From contig CALGNZ010000124.1 of the NCBI GenBank assembly GCA_937957915.1, positions 1 to 64,000 on the forward strand: DNA of 64,000 bases. Reading direction: 5' to 3'. Both the position numbers and the translations under genes were made by a program. The DNA comes from an uncultured Granulosicoccaceae bacterium (lineage in GTDB: Bacteria > Pseudomonadota > Gammaproteobacteria > Granulosicoccales > Granulosicoccaceae). Below are positions 42,098-51,897 of this stretch, piece by piece. Each line of letters starts with the position of its first letter. The first letter of the stretch is position 1. Below the pieces are notes generated by a model that was not told the origin of the DNA, did no database searches, and saw only the letters and a list, made by a program, of their open reading frames with translations.

Positions 42098-44077
42098 CTA
42101 ACTCTGCAATTCCGGAACATTGTCAAACAAGTCGAGTGCTTCAGGGTTCGCAAGCGCCTCTTTATTTTTTACCGGCTCACCGTGTACGACATTGCGAACC
42201 GCCAGCTCAACTATCTTGCCACTCTTGGTGCGTGGTATATCCGCTACTGCAGCAATTCTGGAGGGCACATGCCGAGGTGTACAGTTAGCCCGAACCTTGT
42301 CTTTTATCTTCTGACGCAGGCTGTCGTCAAGCGTAATGCCTTCACGCAATCGAACAAACAACACCACTCTGGTGTCGGACTCCCATTGTTGGCCAACTAC
42401 CAGTGATTCTACAATTTCATCAAGCTGCTCTACCTGTCGATAGATTTCCGCGGTACCTATACGCACACCACCTGGATTGAGAACGGCATCTGATCGACCA
42501 TATACCACCATACCACCGGTATCAGTCAGCGCTACAAAGTCACCGTGACACCAGACATTGTCAAAGCGATCAAAATAGGCTTTGTGATATTTACTACCGT
42601 CTTCATCGTTCCAAAAACCTATTGGCATACTGGGAAACACGTCGGTACAAACCAGCTCCCCTTTGTCGCCACGAACCGGGTTGCCGCTGTCATCAAACAC
42701 CTCAACCGCCATACCCAACAGCCGGCACTGTATTTCACCATGGTAAACAGGCAACACCGGGTTACCGCCGATGAAACAGGCAAGTATATCGGTACCACCA
42801 CTGATCGACGACAGACAAACATCCTGTTTGATGTTCTCATAAACATAGCTGAAGCTTTCCGGTGACAAGGGCGAGCCGGTGGAGAGTATTGATCTGACAC
42901 TGGAGAGATCATGAGTGTCCGCAGGCTGTAACCCTTCTTTGCCCAGTGCATCAATATATTTGGCAGATGTGCCAAGTATGTTTATTTGCTCTTGTTCTGC
43001 GAAATCAAAGATCACATTGGCGTCGGGATAGAACGGGCTGCCGTCGTACAACATTAGTGTTGCCCCGCTGGCGAGCCCGGTCACAAGCCAGTTCCACATC
43101 ATCCAGCCACAGGTTGTAAAGTAGAAAAAGCGTTCGCCGCTGTTGAGATTGCAGTGTAAATTCTGCTCTTTTAAGTGCTGCAGCAATGACCCGCCAGCGC
43201 TATGCACAATGCACTTCGGGACACCGGTAGTGCCTGACGAATACATAACATACAGCGGGTGAGCAAAAGGCAATTGCTCAAAGGCCGGCATCTGCGCACT
43301 GTAGTCTGCACAAACGGTAGCGTAATCTATAGCGTTCGGTATGTCCCCCCGCGCCGACGGATGAAGTGATCCTTGCAGCGATGACGCAGGGTTTTCAAAG
43401 GGCACAATCACCACGTGCTCAACGCTGGTAATTTCTTTTAGAAACTCTGCAACCTTTCCAAGCGAGTCATGAAATTTTCCGTTATAGAAATAGCCATCTG
43501 TTGTAAACAGAACTTTGGGTTCTATCTGCCCGAAGCGATCTACAACCCCGCGCACGCCAAAGTCAGGGGAGCTCGATGACCACACCGCACCAATACTCGT
43601 GGCTGCAAGCATGGCCACAATGGTTTCAGGTATGTTTGGCATAAAGGCAGCGACCCGATCGCCCGCGGTAATTCCGATGCTGCGAAGGTAGTTGGCCACA
43701 TGCGCTACCTGCTGGTGGAGTTCATCCCAACAGAGCGTGCGGCTGGTGTTGCTCTCGGAGCGGAAAATCAGCGCCGGTTCAGGCCCATGTTTTTGCAACA
43801 GGTTTTCTGCAAAGTTCAAACGCGCTTGCGGAAACCAGCTCGCTCCAGGCATTTTTTCGGGGTTTACCAGCACCTTATCGCCGCGTGCACTGGATACAAC
43901 ACCGCACCAGTCCCACACCGACAACCAGAACTTTTCCGGCTCTGCCAGCGACCAGTGATACAGCGCCTCGTAGTCGGCAAGTTCAACGTCATAGTCGTCA
44001 CTTACCTTTTCCCGAAAGCGAGTCATATTTGCGGCCTGAATAGCCGCTGGTGTGGGTTGCCAAAGCATTTCGGACAT
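42098..44077 (-). CDS. aacS: Acetoacetyl-CoA synthetase
   Basis: A 659-aa acyl/aryl-CoA synthetase of the acetoacetate:CoA ligase family. N-terminal ACS-type cap (YHWSLAEPEKFWLSVWDWCG), AMP-binding motif YSSGTTGVPKCIV (about 270-282), ISGGTDILACF and the GRSDAVLNPGGVRIG hinge segment, with the C-terminal lysine in TKSGKIVE. Length and motif spelling match AacS rather than acetyl-CoA synthetase. It activates acetoacetate in the cytoplasm for lipid or PHB metabolism. No operon partner is close. Confidence 0.92.
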   Translation of the reverse strand: MSEMLWQPTPAAIQAANMTRFREKVSDDYDVELADYEALYHWSLAEPEKFWLSVWDWCGVVSSARGDKVLVNPEKMPGASWFPQARLNFAENLLQKHGPEPALIFRSESNTSRTLCWDELHQQVAHVANYLRSIGITAGDRVAAFMPNIPETIVAMLAATSIGAVWSSSSPDFGVRGVVDRFGQIEPKVLFTTDGYFYNGKFHDSLGKVAEFLKEITSVEHVVIVPFENPASSLQGSLHPSARGDIPNAIDYATVCADYSAQMPAFEQLPFAHPLYVMYSSGTTGVPKCIVHSAGGSLLQHLKEQNLHCNLNSGERFFYFTTCGWMMWNWLVTGLASGATLMLYDGSPFYPDANVIFDFAEQEQINILGTSAKYIDALGKEGLQPADTHDLSSVRSILSTGSPLSPESFSYVYENIKQDVCLSSISGGTDILACFIGGNPVLPVYHGEIQCRLLGMAVEVFDDSGNPVRGDKGELVCTDVFPSMPIGFWNDEDGSKYHKAYFDRFDNVWCHGDFVALTDTGGMVVYGRSDAVLNPGGVRIGTAEIYRQVEQLDEIVESLVVGQQWESDTRVVLFVRLREGITLDDSLRQKIKDKVRANCTPRHVPSRIAAVADIPRTKSGKIVELAVRNVVHGEPVKNKEALANPEALDLFDNVPELQS

Positions 44078-44175
44078 AACTGTTTCGCTTGCTAGTTTGT
44101 CGTTTAAGTTGTTAAAAAAGCGGTCTTCATCAAAACCGATAGTGAACTAACACAACGCCTGTGAACCAGTTACTG

Positions 44176-44754
44176 TTACCTGGCCATGGCATAGAACTCG
44201 GTATTCGGCTTCATATCAAAAGCGTTAGCCAATCGGTTAGACATACCAAAAAAGGCAGAGATACTTGCTATATCCCAAATGTCCTCGTCGTCAAAGCCGA
44301 CATCTCGCAAAGTCTGTTTGTCTGCATCACCCAGTTGATCCGCCTGTAATGCTACCTTCACTGCATACTTTAACATTGCCATTTCACGCGCCGTTATATC
44401 AGCCTTGCGGTAATTGGTGGCAACCTGATCTGCTATCAACGGGTTCTTCGAATAGATTCGCAACAACGCGCCGTGTGCAATAACACAATACTGGCAATTG
44501 TTGGCGGCACTGGTCGCCACGACAATCATCTCTCGATCAGCTTTGGATAGGCTCCCTTCTTCCTTGAGCATTAGTGCATCGTGGTAGTCGAAAAACGCTC
44601 GAAACTCCGCTGGCCTGCGCGCCAGCGAAATAAAAACGTTGGGTATAAAGCCGGCTTTATCGTTAACTTCAGTTATGCGCGCACGAATATCCTCCGGTAA
44701 GTCTGCAAGTTCCGGCAGTGGCCATGCACAAGGCACATCAGTAGGTTGGGTCAT
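44176..44754 (-). CDS. AhpD-like peroxidase-related protein (carboxymuconolactone decarboxylase fold)
   Basis: A 192-aa protein with the AhpD-type redox motif C-x2-C-x3-H: Cys87, Cys90, His94 in NNCQYCVIAHGA. N-terminal WPLPELADLPEDIRARI and the GFIPNVFISLARRP loop match the peroxidase-related (uncharacterised CMD) family. ATG start, 98 bp downstream of the AacS gene start region on the same strand but transcribed before it, so a two-gene unit with aacS is possible. Likely antioxidant or peroxide related. Confidence 0.85.
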   Translation of the reverse strand: MTQPTDVPCAWPLPELADLPEDIRARITEVNDKAGFIPNVFISLARRPAEFRAFFDYHDALMLKEEGSLSKADREMIVVATSAANNCQYCVIAHGALLRIYSKNPLIADQVATNYRKADITAREMAMLKYAVKVALQADQLGDADKQTLRDVGFDDEDIWDIASISAFFGMSNRLANAFDMKPNTEFYAMAR

Positions 44755-44828
44755 TGTTGTTCCTGTTTGACAAATTTTATGGCGACGGTATCGAACACTG
44801 TACGATTAAACTAATGTCAGACCAGCGT

Positions 44829-44865
44829 TATTCCCAGAGCTATTCCCAGCACTATTCACAAGCAC
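44829..44865. repeat. 12-13-bp tandem repeat, three copies
   Basis: TATTCCCAGAGC, TATTCCCAGCAC and TATTCACAAGCAC are consecutive, just after the PaaK-like gene stop on the minus strand and upstream of the AhpD-like gene. Confidence 0.8.
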
Positions 44866-46103
44866 TACTCATAGGTGCGTATATCGTCGATCACTTTGCC
44901 ATCATTTGGCAGTTCACCGACGGACACCAGTCTGGCTTCACCACGCAGCTTGCAGACTTCCTTCAAACTTGTGGCCAGCCCTGCAAGCAGTGACTCGTCT
45001 GATGATGTCGTTTCACATAGCAGTGTCATTGAATCAACAACGCCTTCCCGATCAACGACCAGCCGAGCCTTTGTGACTTCCGGGTGTCTGCGGACTACGT
45101 CAGCAACCTGCTCCGGGCGTACGAACATACCCTTGACCTTGGTGGTTTGATCAGCGCGCCCCATCCAGCCGGCAATTCGCGCGTTGGTTCTGCCGCAGGC
45201 GCTTTCTCCTGGTAGGAATTTTGTTAAATCCCCGGTAGCAAACCGAACCAGGGGATACGCGCCGGAAAAACTCGTCACGATGATCTCGCCAACCTCACCC
45301 TCCGGCACTGGATCACCGGTACCCGGGTGGACCAGTTCAACCACAATTTTTTCATCGATAATCAGGCCATCCAGCGCATCGGACTCATAGGCGATCAGAC
45401 CGACATCCGCAGTACCAAAGCTCTGGCGTACAGTAATCCCCGAAGACTCCAGATCAGCACGCAGCGATGGCGGCAATGCCTCTCCACCGACCGCAGCGCG
45501 TTTCAGGCTACTGATATCGCCACCAACTTCCTTTGCCTTGTCGAGGATAATTTTGAGGAAAGACGGTGTTCCCGCATAAGCTGTGGGTTGCAAATCTGTG
45601 ATCGCCGCTACCTGAAGCTCAGTCTGTCCGACACCGGCAGGGAAAACGCCACAGCCAACCGCCGCGGCCCCTGATTCAAACATAAACCCGGCCGGCGTAA
45701 AGTGATATGAGAAGGTGTTGTGGACCAGATCGCCCTTGCGTATGCCAGCCGCAAAAAGCGCTCGGCCCATGCGCCAGTAATCTTCACTATGATCTTCCGG
45801 CTCGTAGATTGGTCCGGGCGATGAATAGACTCGCCTCATTTGCCCTGGTGCGGCTGTTGCCAGGCCGCCAAATGGTTTCAACGCCCCCTGCCGTTCGATA
45901 AGATCGCTCTTGCGCGTCACCGGCAAAGCGGCCAACTCCGTTAATGAGGTAACTGATCCGGGGTCAACGTCTGCAAGTATCTCCGCATAGGCCGACGACA
46001 ACGCTTTTGCGTGTGCAATTTGCTTTGGCAGCTCCATCTGCAGAGCAAGACTACGCGTCATCGCATCACGGGTTTCCAGTTTATCGAAATATTCATCCAT
46101 CAT
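44865..46103 (-). CDS. Phenylacetate-CoA ligase-like AMP-forming enzyme (PaaK family)
   Basis: A 412-aa short acyl-CoA ligase. Seen: RRVYSSPGPIYEPEDHSED (PaaK phosphate loop equivalent), TPSFLKIILDKAKE, GGEALPPSLRADLE, QSFGTADVGLIAYESD, GEIIVTSFSGAYPLVRFATGD and MGRADQTTKVKGMFVRPEQV. The substrate is a carboxylic acid activated with ATP and CoA, and aryl acids are the family norm. It is separated from livF by 387 bp on the same strand, and probably belongs to the same Liv transporter unit. Confidence 0.82.
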   Translation of the reverse strand: MMDEYFDKLETRDAMTRSLALQMELPKQIAHAKALSSAYAEILADVDPGSVTSLTELAALPVTRKSDLIERQGALKPFGGLATAAPGQMRRVYSSPGPIYEPEDHSEDYWRMGRALFAAGIRKGDLVHNTFSYHFTPAGFMFESGAAAVGCGVFPAGVGQTELQVAAITDLQPTAYAGTPSFLKIILDKAKEVGGDISSLKRAAVGGEALPPSLRADLESSGITVRQSFGTADVGLIAYESDALDGLIIDEKIVVELVHPGTGDPVPEGEVGEIIVTSFSGAYPLVRFATGDLTKFLPGESACGRTNARIAGWMGRADQTTKVKGMFVRPEQVADVVRRHPEVTKARLVVDREGVVDSMTLLCETTSSDESLLAGLATSLKEVCKLRGEARLVSVGELPNDGKVIDDIRTYE

Positions 46104-46490
46104 GACAATGCCTTTGGGTAGTCAATGTATACAATAAATTATGCCTTATTGACCGCCAAGCGGGTATCCGTAGCCGAGTGTTCTGCAAAACCGTGATTGC
46201 ACCGCACCTTCGTCCAACGCACATCTGTTGCAAAATGGCTGACACCCAAGGGCGCTCGGTAGGTATGACAAAGCTACTGCCAGGCGAAGGGAGCCGTTGG
46301 TCGTTGCATTTCACCCAACAGCGATGGTGGTGGCTACTATTCAGTGAACCCGGCAAGAGCATGAACAGCGGCGCCCTGTTGTTGCCACCAGTGGACCACC
46401 ACGGAGTTACCGAGAGTGCTGCTGCGGACTGGCACCCGATCAACGGGTCGCTTTTACTCTATGTTTTTGTCGCCTGGAGGTGCAGCAAAA
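46104..46490. other. Gap between livF and the PaaK-like gene
   Basis: A 387-bp gap within the Liv/PaaK strand run. I see no gene, terminator or repeat of note; it may carry a separate promoter for the PaaK-like gene. Confidence 0.45.
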
Positions 46491-47342
46491 TCAGGACAAC
46501 CAGCGCTTTCTTCGCTTGTAATGCTTCACTTCGCGAAAGCTTCTTTTGGAACCTTCGCTGACACCAAGATAAAACTCTTTGACATCGGAGTTGTCACGCA
46601 GATCAGAAGCCTTACCATCCATGACCACACGACCGGACTCCAGGATGTAACCATAGTGTGCATAGCGCAATGCAATGTTGGTATTTTGCTCAGCCAGCAG
46701 AAAAGACACACCCTCTTCTTCGTTCAGTTGTTTAACAATCTCGAAGATCTCTTCAACCAGTTGCGGTGCTAAACCCATCGAAGGTTCATCGAGCAGAATG
46801 GTTTCCGGACTGGCCATCAGGGCTCTGCCGATTGCGCACATTTGCTGCTCACCGCCTGACGTATAGCCCGCTTGTGATTTCCGACGGTCCTTTAATCGCG
46901 GGAAGTAGCCATACACCATTTCCAGATCACGCTGTACAGCGGCCTTGCCATCACCGCGGGTGTACGCGCCTGTAAGAAGATTCTCTTCAACCGTCAGATG
47001 TTCAAAACAGTGGCGCCCTTCCATCACCTGGATAACGCCCTTTTTAACCAAAGCCTCCGGACTGAGATCCGCAATCGGTTGTCCACGGTAGGAAATACTG
47101 CCTTTGCTGACAATACCTCGTTCTGAGTGCAGCAGATTTGAAATCGCTTTTAGTGTGGTTGTTTTACCGGCGCCGTTACCACCAAGCAGTGCCGTGATGC
47201 CACCTTCGGGTACCGACAAACTGACACCTTTTAAAACCAGTATTACGTGGTTATATATTACTTCAATGTTGTTAACGCTAAGCAAGCTGTTGCTCACAGC
47301 ACTAGCGCTATCCGGTGTATCAGCAACTGCGGGGCTATTCAT
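46491..47342 (-). CDS. livF: Liv-type ABC transporter ATPase (LivF)
   Basis: A 283-aa ATPase; Walker A GGNGAGKTTT, signature TSGGEQQMCAIGRALM, Walker B TILLDEPSMGLAP, and the EQN switch (FLLAEQNTNIAL). About 20 extra basic residues trail the family end (SFREVKHYKRRKRWLS). It follows livK, which ends 139 bp upstream, with a perfect hairpin between. Works with LivG on the LivHM permease. Confidence 0.88.
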   Translation of the reverse strand: MNSPAVADTPDSASAVSNSLLSVNNIEVIYNHVILVLKGVSLSVPEGGITALLGGNGAGKTTTLKAISNLLHSERGIVSKGSISYRGQPIADLSPEALVKKGVIQVMEGRHCFEHLTVEENLLTGAYTRGDGKAAVQRDLEMVYGYFPRLKDRRKSQAGYTSGGEQQMCAIGRALMASPETILLDEPSMGLAPQLVEEIFEIVKQLNEEEGVSFLLAEQNTNIALRYAHYGYILESGRVVMDGKASDLRDNSDVKEFYLGVSEGSKRSFREVKHYKRRKRWLS

Positions 47343-47390
47343 ATGCTACGGGTCATCGCTAATGTTCAGTGATACGGAATCAGGTGAATC

Positions 47391-47416
47391 AACACCCTCC
47401 TGGTACGGAGGGTGTT
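47391..47416. terminator. Intercistronic hairpin between livK and livF
   Basis: AACACCCTCC / GGAGGGTGTT, a perfect 10-bp stem with a 6-nt loop (TGGTAC on the plus strand). On the minus strand it is followed by GATTC, not a T-run, so it may stabilise or attenuate rather than fully terminate. Confidence 0.7.
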
Positions 47417-47481
47417 TCTTCCGCGTGGTTAGTTCAAATGGCTGCTTTCGAGAAGCAGCCAAAAAGAGCCACCCTCAAGAG

Positions 47482-48771
47482 CTACGCACACTCTTTCATT
47501 TCGATCTTGTTCTCTGTGGCGAAAGCAGAGCTGTCTTCGTCGATCAGAGGCTGAATCACGTCCATGTCAGAAGGAGCAAAGTCAGAGATCAAAGACCATG
47601 TACCTGCTTCAGCATCCCATTGCTGAACGGCGCCAAGACCAGGACCACCATGATTGCCACAATCGACAGAGAACTCAGGACCAAAGCCCGGAATGCCAAG
47701 CGCTTCCATCTTTGCATTGTCGATAACCAGTGCTTCCATACCATCTCTCATTTGAGCAGCATTGATATCTTTAGTGCCATGAATTTCCTGTGCAACTTTA
47801 GCCGCTTCTACAGCCAGCAACGCTGCGTACAGGCCACGGTTGTAAAGTACCGTGCCAACCTGATCGCCTGCGCCTGCTGCCTTGCCCGCATCAACAACGT
47901 ACTTTTTGATATCGTCAAATATCGGGAAATCGCTGCCAACACCATGAAAGGTCAGGGCTTTGTAGCCGTTCGCTTTTATACCAGCTGGTAAAACGTCATT
48001 TTCTGACCCGGACCACCAGATACCAATGAAATTTTCCATTGGGAATCGAATGTTTGCAGCTTCCTGTATCGCCACCTGATTCATGACTCCCCAACCCCAC
48101 ATCAGTACATAGTCGGGCCGTTCACGGCGAATTTGCAGCCACTGAGACTTTTGCTCTTGCCCTGGATGGTCAACGGCGATGGGTGTGAATTTGTACCCGT
48201 GTTTCTTTGAGAGCTCTTCCAGTGTGCGGATTGGCTCTTTGCCATAAGCTGAATTGTGATAGACCAGCGCAATAGTCTTGCCTGCGATATCACCACCATT
48301 TACGTCGAGAATATGGTTAACCGCATGCGACGCACCATCCCAGTAGTTGACCGGGTAGTTGAATATGTGGCTGAACACTTTGCCATTCTTGGCAGAGGTA
48401 CGGCCATAACCCATTGAGTGGACCGGAATACCATCAGCAGTAGCCTTTGGAATCAGCTGATAAGTAATACCCGTAGACAATGGCTGGTAGACCAACGCAC
48501 CTTCGCCTTTAGTTGCCTCGTAGCACTCGACACCCTTTTGCGTGTTGTAACCCGTTTCGCACTCAAGCACCTTCGCTTTTACGCCGCCGATGCCTCCGTC
48601 GCGCTCGTTGACGAGAGTCAGGTAGTCTTCGTAGCCATCCGCATAGGGAATACCGTTGACCGCATAGGGGCCGGTTCGGTAGCTGAGTGACGGGAAAACC
48701 AGATCCGCAACGGCCGTTGTCGACGTTAGCGCCGCAACCATTGCGATACCAGCTGCTTTTAAGCCTTTCAT
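47482..48771 (-). CDS. Liv-type periplasmic substrate-binding protein (LivK family)
   Basis: A 429-aa type I periplasmic binding protein. The start is set at the second ATG (48771), because AGAGGA is 6 nt away from it and abuts the first ATG. Signal peptide to about residue 22 (TTAVADLVF). Mature: DLVFPSLSYRTGPYAVNGIPYADGYEDYLTLVNERDGGIGG, YHNSAYGKEP, NFIGIWWSGSEND. The C-terminal CGNHGGPG and Cys pair may be a disulfide. It belongs to the ligand class used by Liv importers (amino acids, aromatic or short acids). The flanking CoA ligases suggest an organic acid. Confidence 0.85.
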   Translation of the reverse strand: MKGLKAAGIAMVAALTSTTAVADLVFPSLSYRTGPYAVNGIPYADGYEDYLTLVNERDGGIGGVKAKVLECETGYNTQKGVECYEATKGEGALVYQPLSTGITYQLIPKATADGIPVHSMGYGRTSAKNGKVFSHIFNYPVNYWDGASHAVNHILDVNGGDIAGKTIALVYHNSAYGKEPIRTLEELSKKHGYKFTPIAVDHPGQEQKSQWLQIRRERPDYVLMWGWGVMNQVAIQEAANIRFPMENFIGIWWSGSENDVLPAGIKANGYKALTFHGVGSDFPIFDDIKKYVVDAGKAAGAGDQVGTVLYNRGLYAALLAVEAAKVAQEIHGTKDINAAQMRDGMEALVIDNAKMEALGIPGFGPEFSVDCGNHGGPGLGAVQQWDAEAGTWSLISDFAPSDMDVIQPLIDEDSSAFATENKIEMKECA

Positions 48772-48894
48772 ATACATTCCTCTTTACAGGTTAAATTTAC
48801 CGATCTTCCAGACGCACTGACCACTTGTATTCAGGGTGCCAGCTTTACCGATGCCGTCCGATCAGATTTATCATTTATAACGCGCCACATCACT

Positions 48895-49971
48895 CTAATG
48901 CGGGAAAGGCCATAACAACAACTTTTCTTTGGCCAACCGCCACAACTGAGCCAGTCCATGCGGCTCAACAATCAAAAACCCCATTATCAGGCCACCTACA
49001 ATAACAAACTCTATGTGAGCGGCAATATCTGTCGGCCAGCCAAGTCCGTTTACCATCACATTTTTCAGCAGCACCGGCACCAGCACAAGAAAGCCGGCAC
49101 CAATAAAACTGCCAAGAATAGACCCCAGGCCGCCAATAATTATCATGAACAAAATAAGGAACGACAAAGTAATTCCGAATACCTCACCCACTTCAACCGC
49201 ACCAAGATACACGGAGAAAAACAACGCCCCCGAAACACCAATATAAAAAGAAGACACAGCGAAGGCCAGTAACTTGGTTTTTAGCGGATCAACACCGATA
49301 ATTTCTGCAGCGATGTCCATATCACGAATCGCCATCCAGCTGCGCCCGATACGGCCTCGCGTCAGGTTTCGCGCAATCCATGCGAGCAATACAACAATCG
49401 TAATACAAAACAGATAACGCACGGGTGCCTCGGCATTGGGACCGGTGATCGCCCAGCCGAACATGGTTCTTTCCGGCGCACTGATCTGGCCTGATGCCGA
49501 ATAGTTGTAGAACCATGGCACTTTGTTGAATAACCAGACCAGGAAAAACTGTGCGGCAAGGGTTGCAACTGCCAGATAGAAACCTTTAATCCGCAGCGAC
49601 GGAATACCAAAGATCAACCCGACCAATGCAGTCACTGCACCCGACAGCAACACCACAAAGAAAATACTGAGGTCAGGTGCCGAGGTCATAATCTTGTAAC
49701 AGGCATAGGCACCGACAGCCATAAATCCTCCGGTACCCAGAGAAACCTGGCCACAATAACCGGTTAAGATATTCAGACCCAGTGCGGCAATGGCAAGAAT
49801 CAGAAAGGGCAGCAAAACTGCACTGGCCCAATAGTCGTTAATAATAAATGGCACCACCAAAAACGCGACCACCAACAGCGCGTAGTACGCCCAGCGATCC
49901 TGTTTCAGTGCAAAGGTCTGTAGGTCTTCACGGTAACTGCTTTTAAAGTCACCTGCCTGGCGATAAAACAT
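48895..49971 (-). CDS. livM: Liv-type ABC transporter permease (LivM)
   Basis: A 358-aa inner-membrane permease with about nine to ten helices; the LivM family segments GYCGQVSLGTGGFMAVGAYA, GIPSLRIKGFYLAVATLAAQ and the EAA-like RSWMAIRDMDIAAEIIGVDP are present, as is IIGGLGSILGSFIGA. Lies 15 bp downstream of livH. Confidence 0.9.
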   Translation of the reverse strand: MFYRQAGDFKSSYREDLQTFALKQDRWAYYALLVVAFLVVPFIINDYWASAVLLPFLILAIAALGLNILTGYCGQVSLGTGGFMAVGAYACYKIMTSAPDLSIFFVVLLSGAVTALVGLIFGIPSLRIKGFYLAVATLAAQFFLVWLFNKVPWFYNYSASGQISAPERTMFGWAITGPNAEAPVRYLFCITIVVLLAWIARNLTRGRIGRSWMAIRDMDIAAEIIGVDPLKTKLLAFAVSSFYIGVSGALFFSVYLGAVEVGEVFGITLSFLILFMIIIGGLGSILGSFIGAGFLVLVPVLLKNVMVNGLGWPTDIAAHIEFVIVGGLIMGFLIVEPHGLAQLWRLAKEKLLLWPFPH

Positions 49972-49986
49972 TTAATCTAGCCCCCG

Positions 49987-50988
49987 CTACACGCGTTCAA
50001 TGATTTTGTCGCCGAACAAACCTTGTGGTCTAAACACAAGGAAAATAAGCGCGAGAACATAGGCAAACCAGTTTTCGGTTGCCCCGCCAATTAAAGGACC
50101 AACCCCGTATTCAAACAGTTTCTCACCAACACCGATAATGAGACCTCCGATAATGGCACCGGGGATTGATGTAAACCCACCAAGAATAAGCACAGGTAAC
50201 GCTTTAAGGGCAATCAACGACAGGGAGAATTGAACACCTGACTTCGCACCCCACATGATGCCGGCAACCATGGCCACAATGCCGGCTATCGCCCAAACGA
50301 TAACCCAGATCTTACGTAAGCTGATACCCACTGACAGTGCCGCCTGGTGATCATCAGCAACGGCACGCAGCGCCCTGCCCGTGCGAGTGTACTGGCTGAA
50401 CAGAGTGAGTGAAATAACCAGAACAATCGCAACGACAGTCGCCACGATATCCAGTCTGTCGATATACATGCCATAGTAGGTTGAGCCCTCGGTAGCCCAG
50501 CCAGCGGTAAACTCTTCCAGCCATAGAGAGCCACCCTGGGGTACACCAACATCGAGGATCTTCATTTCAGAACCCCACATCAGATCGCCCATACCTTCCA
50601 TAAAGTAGGCAAGCCCGATAGTGGCCATGAACAAAATAATAGGCTCCTGATTGACAAGGTGTTTCAGCACCAAACGCTCGACAAGGATGGCAAAAAGTAT
50701 CATCACCACCACCGTCAGCAACACCGCCACCACAGCCGGCAACGTCCACCCAAAGCTGTGAATACTGGTACCAAAAACTGCATTAATAAGGTGTGAAAAA
50801 GGTACCTGGCCGGTTTGAAACCCAACCAGTGTCATGGCTGCAAACAAGGCCATTACACCTTGCGCGTAGTTGAATATACCGGATGCTTTGAAAATCAAAA
50901 CAAAGCCCAGCGCGACCAGCGAGTACATGACTCCGGCCATCAACCCGTTGAGAATAACTTCAATCGTATTTAGAAAATCAGGCGACAT
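49987..50988 (-). CDS. livH: Liv-type ABC transporter permease (LivH)
   Basis: A 333-aa inner-membrane permease of about eight helices. LivH marks: NGLMAGVMYSLVALGFVLIF, GIFNYAQGVM, RALRAVADDHQAALSVGISL (EAA-type loop) and LGGFTSIPGAIIGGLIIGVGE. Its start is 5 bp after the livG stop. Confidence 0.9.
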   Translation of the reverse strand: MSPDFLNTIEVILNGLMAGVMYSLVALGFVLIFKASGIFNYAQGVMALFAAMTLVGFQTGQVPFSHLINAVFGTSIHSFGWTLPAVVAVLLTVVVMILFAILVERLVLKHLVNQEPIILFMATIGLAYFMEGMGDLMWGSEMKILDVGVPQGGSLWLEEFTAGWATEGSTYYGMYIDRLDIVATVVAIVLVISLTLFSQYTRTGRALRAVADDHQAALSVGISLRKIWVIVWAIAGIVAMVAGIMWGAKSGVQFSLSLIALKALPVLILGGFTSIPGAIIGGLIIGVGEKLFEYGVGPLIGGATENWFAYVLALIFLVFRPQGLFGDKIIERV

Positions 50989-50993
50989 GTTTG

Positions 50994-51806
50994 CTACTCA
51001 TGTGGGACACCAAGGTAGGCATCAATGACTGCCTGGTTGTTTCTGACTTCATCCGGAGTGCCATCACCGATCTTTTTTCCATAGTCGAGTACGACCACGC
51101 GATCGGAGATATCCATGACCACACCCATGTCGTGTTCAATAAGCGCTATGGTTGTTCCGAACTCTTCCTGCACATCGAGAATAAAACGCGACATATCCTC
51201 TTTTTCCTCGATGTTCATTCCCGCCATCGGCTCATCAAGCAGCAATAACACCGGTTCGGCCGCCAGTGCCCGACCGAGTTCAACACGCTTTTGCAGGCCA
51301 TAAGGCAAGCGACCTACCGGCGTTTTACGAATGGTTTGAATTTCAAGAAAATCGATAATCTCCTCAACCTTCAATCGATTTTCAATTTCCTCCTGCTCAG
51401 CCGGCCCACGCCAGAATGCATGCTGAAGGACATTCGTTTTCATGTGGGTAAATCGACCGGTCATTATATTGTCAAGAGTAGACATACCCTTGAACAACGC
51501 AATATTCTGAAAGGTTCGGGCAATTCCCTGATGGGCTATCTGATGGGGTTTCATTGCGTTGCGCTTCTGACCACAATAAAACACTTCACCCTCCTGCGGG
51601 TGATAAAAGCCGTTAATTACATTCAACATGGATGACTTGCCGGCACCGTTCGGCCCGATAATGGCCCTCACTTCGCCTTTCACCAAATCAAACGAGATAT
51701 CAGTTAATGCCTTTACACCTCCAAACGACAGAGAGATATTTTGCACACTGAGGACCTCTTGACCAGGCTCAATGTTACTGACCAGCGATGTACCGTGATT
51801 TTTCAT
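50994..51806 (-). CDS. livG: Liv-type ABC transporter ATPase (LivG)
   Basis: A 270-aa ATPase; Walker A GPNGAGKSSMLN, signature-type LPYGLQKRVELGRAL, Walker B LLLLDEPMAGMN, and the LIEHDMGVV switch His. Its signature is PYGLQ in place of the usual YGQQ, a mild variation. It follows the acyl-CoA ligase gene by 91 bp. Confidence 0.88.
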   Translation of the reverse strand: MKNHGTSLVSNIEPGQEVLSVQNISLSFGGVKALTDISFDLVKGEVRAIIGPNGAGKSSMLNVINGFYHPQEGEVFYCGQKRNAMKPHQIAHQGIARTFQNIALFKGMSTLDNIMTGRFTHMKTNVLQHAFWRGPAEQEEIENRLKVEEIIDFLEIQTIRKTPVGRLPYGLQKRVELGRALAAEPVLLLLDEPMAGMNIEEKEDMSRFILDVQEEFGTTIALIEHDMGVVMDISDRVVVLDYGKKIGDGTPDEVRNNQAVIDAYLGVPHE

Positions 51807-51897
51807 CGCAAAACCTCTCGGCCTGCCTGGTAGTACGCTGTTTGACGCAACCGGTGTGGCTGTACCGGGTCACACGGCACGGGATCACTGCATGGAG

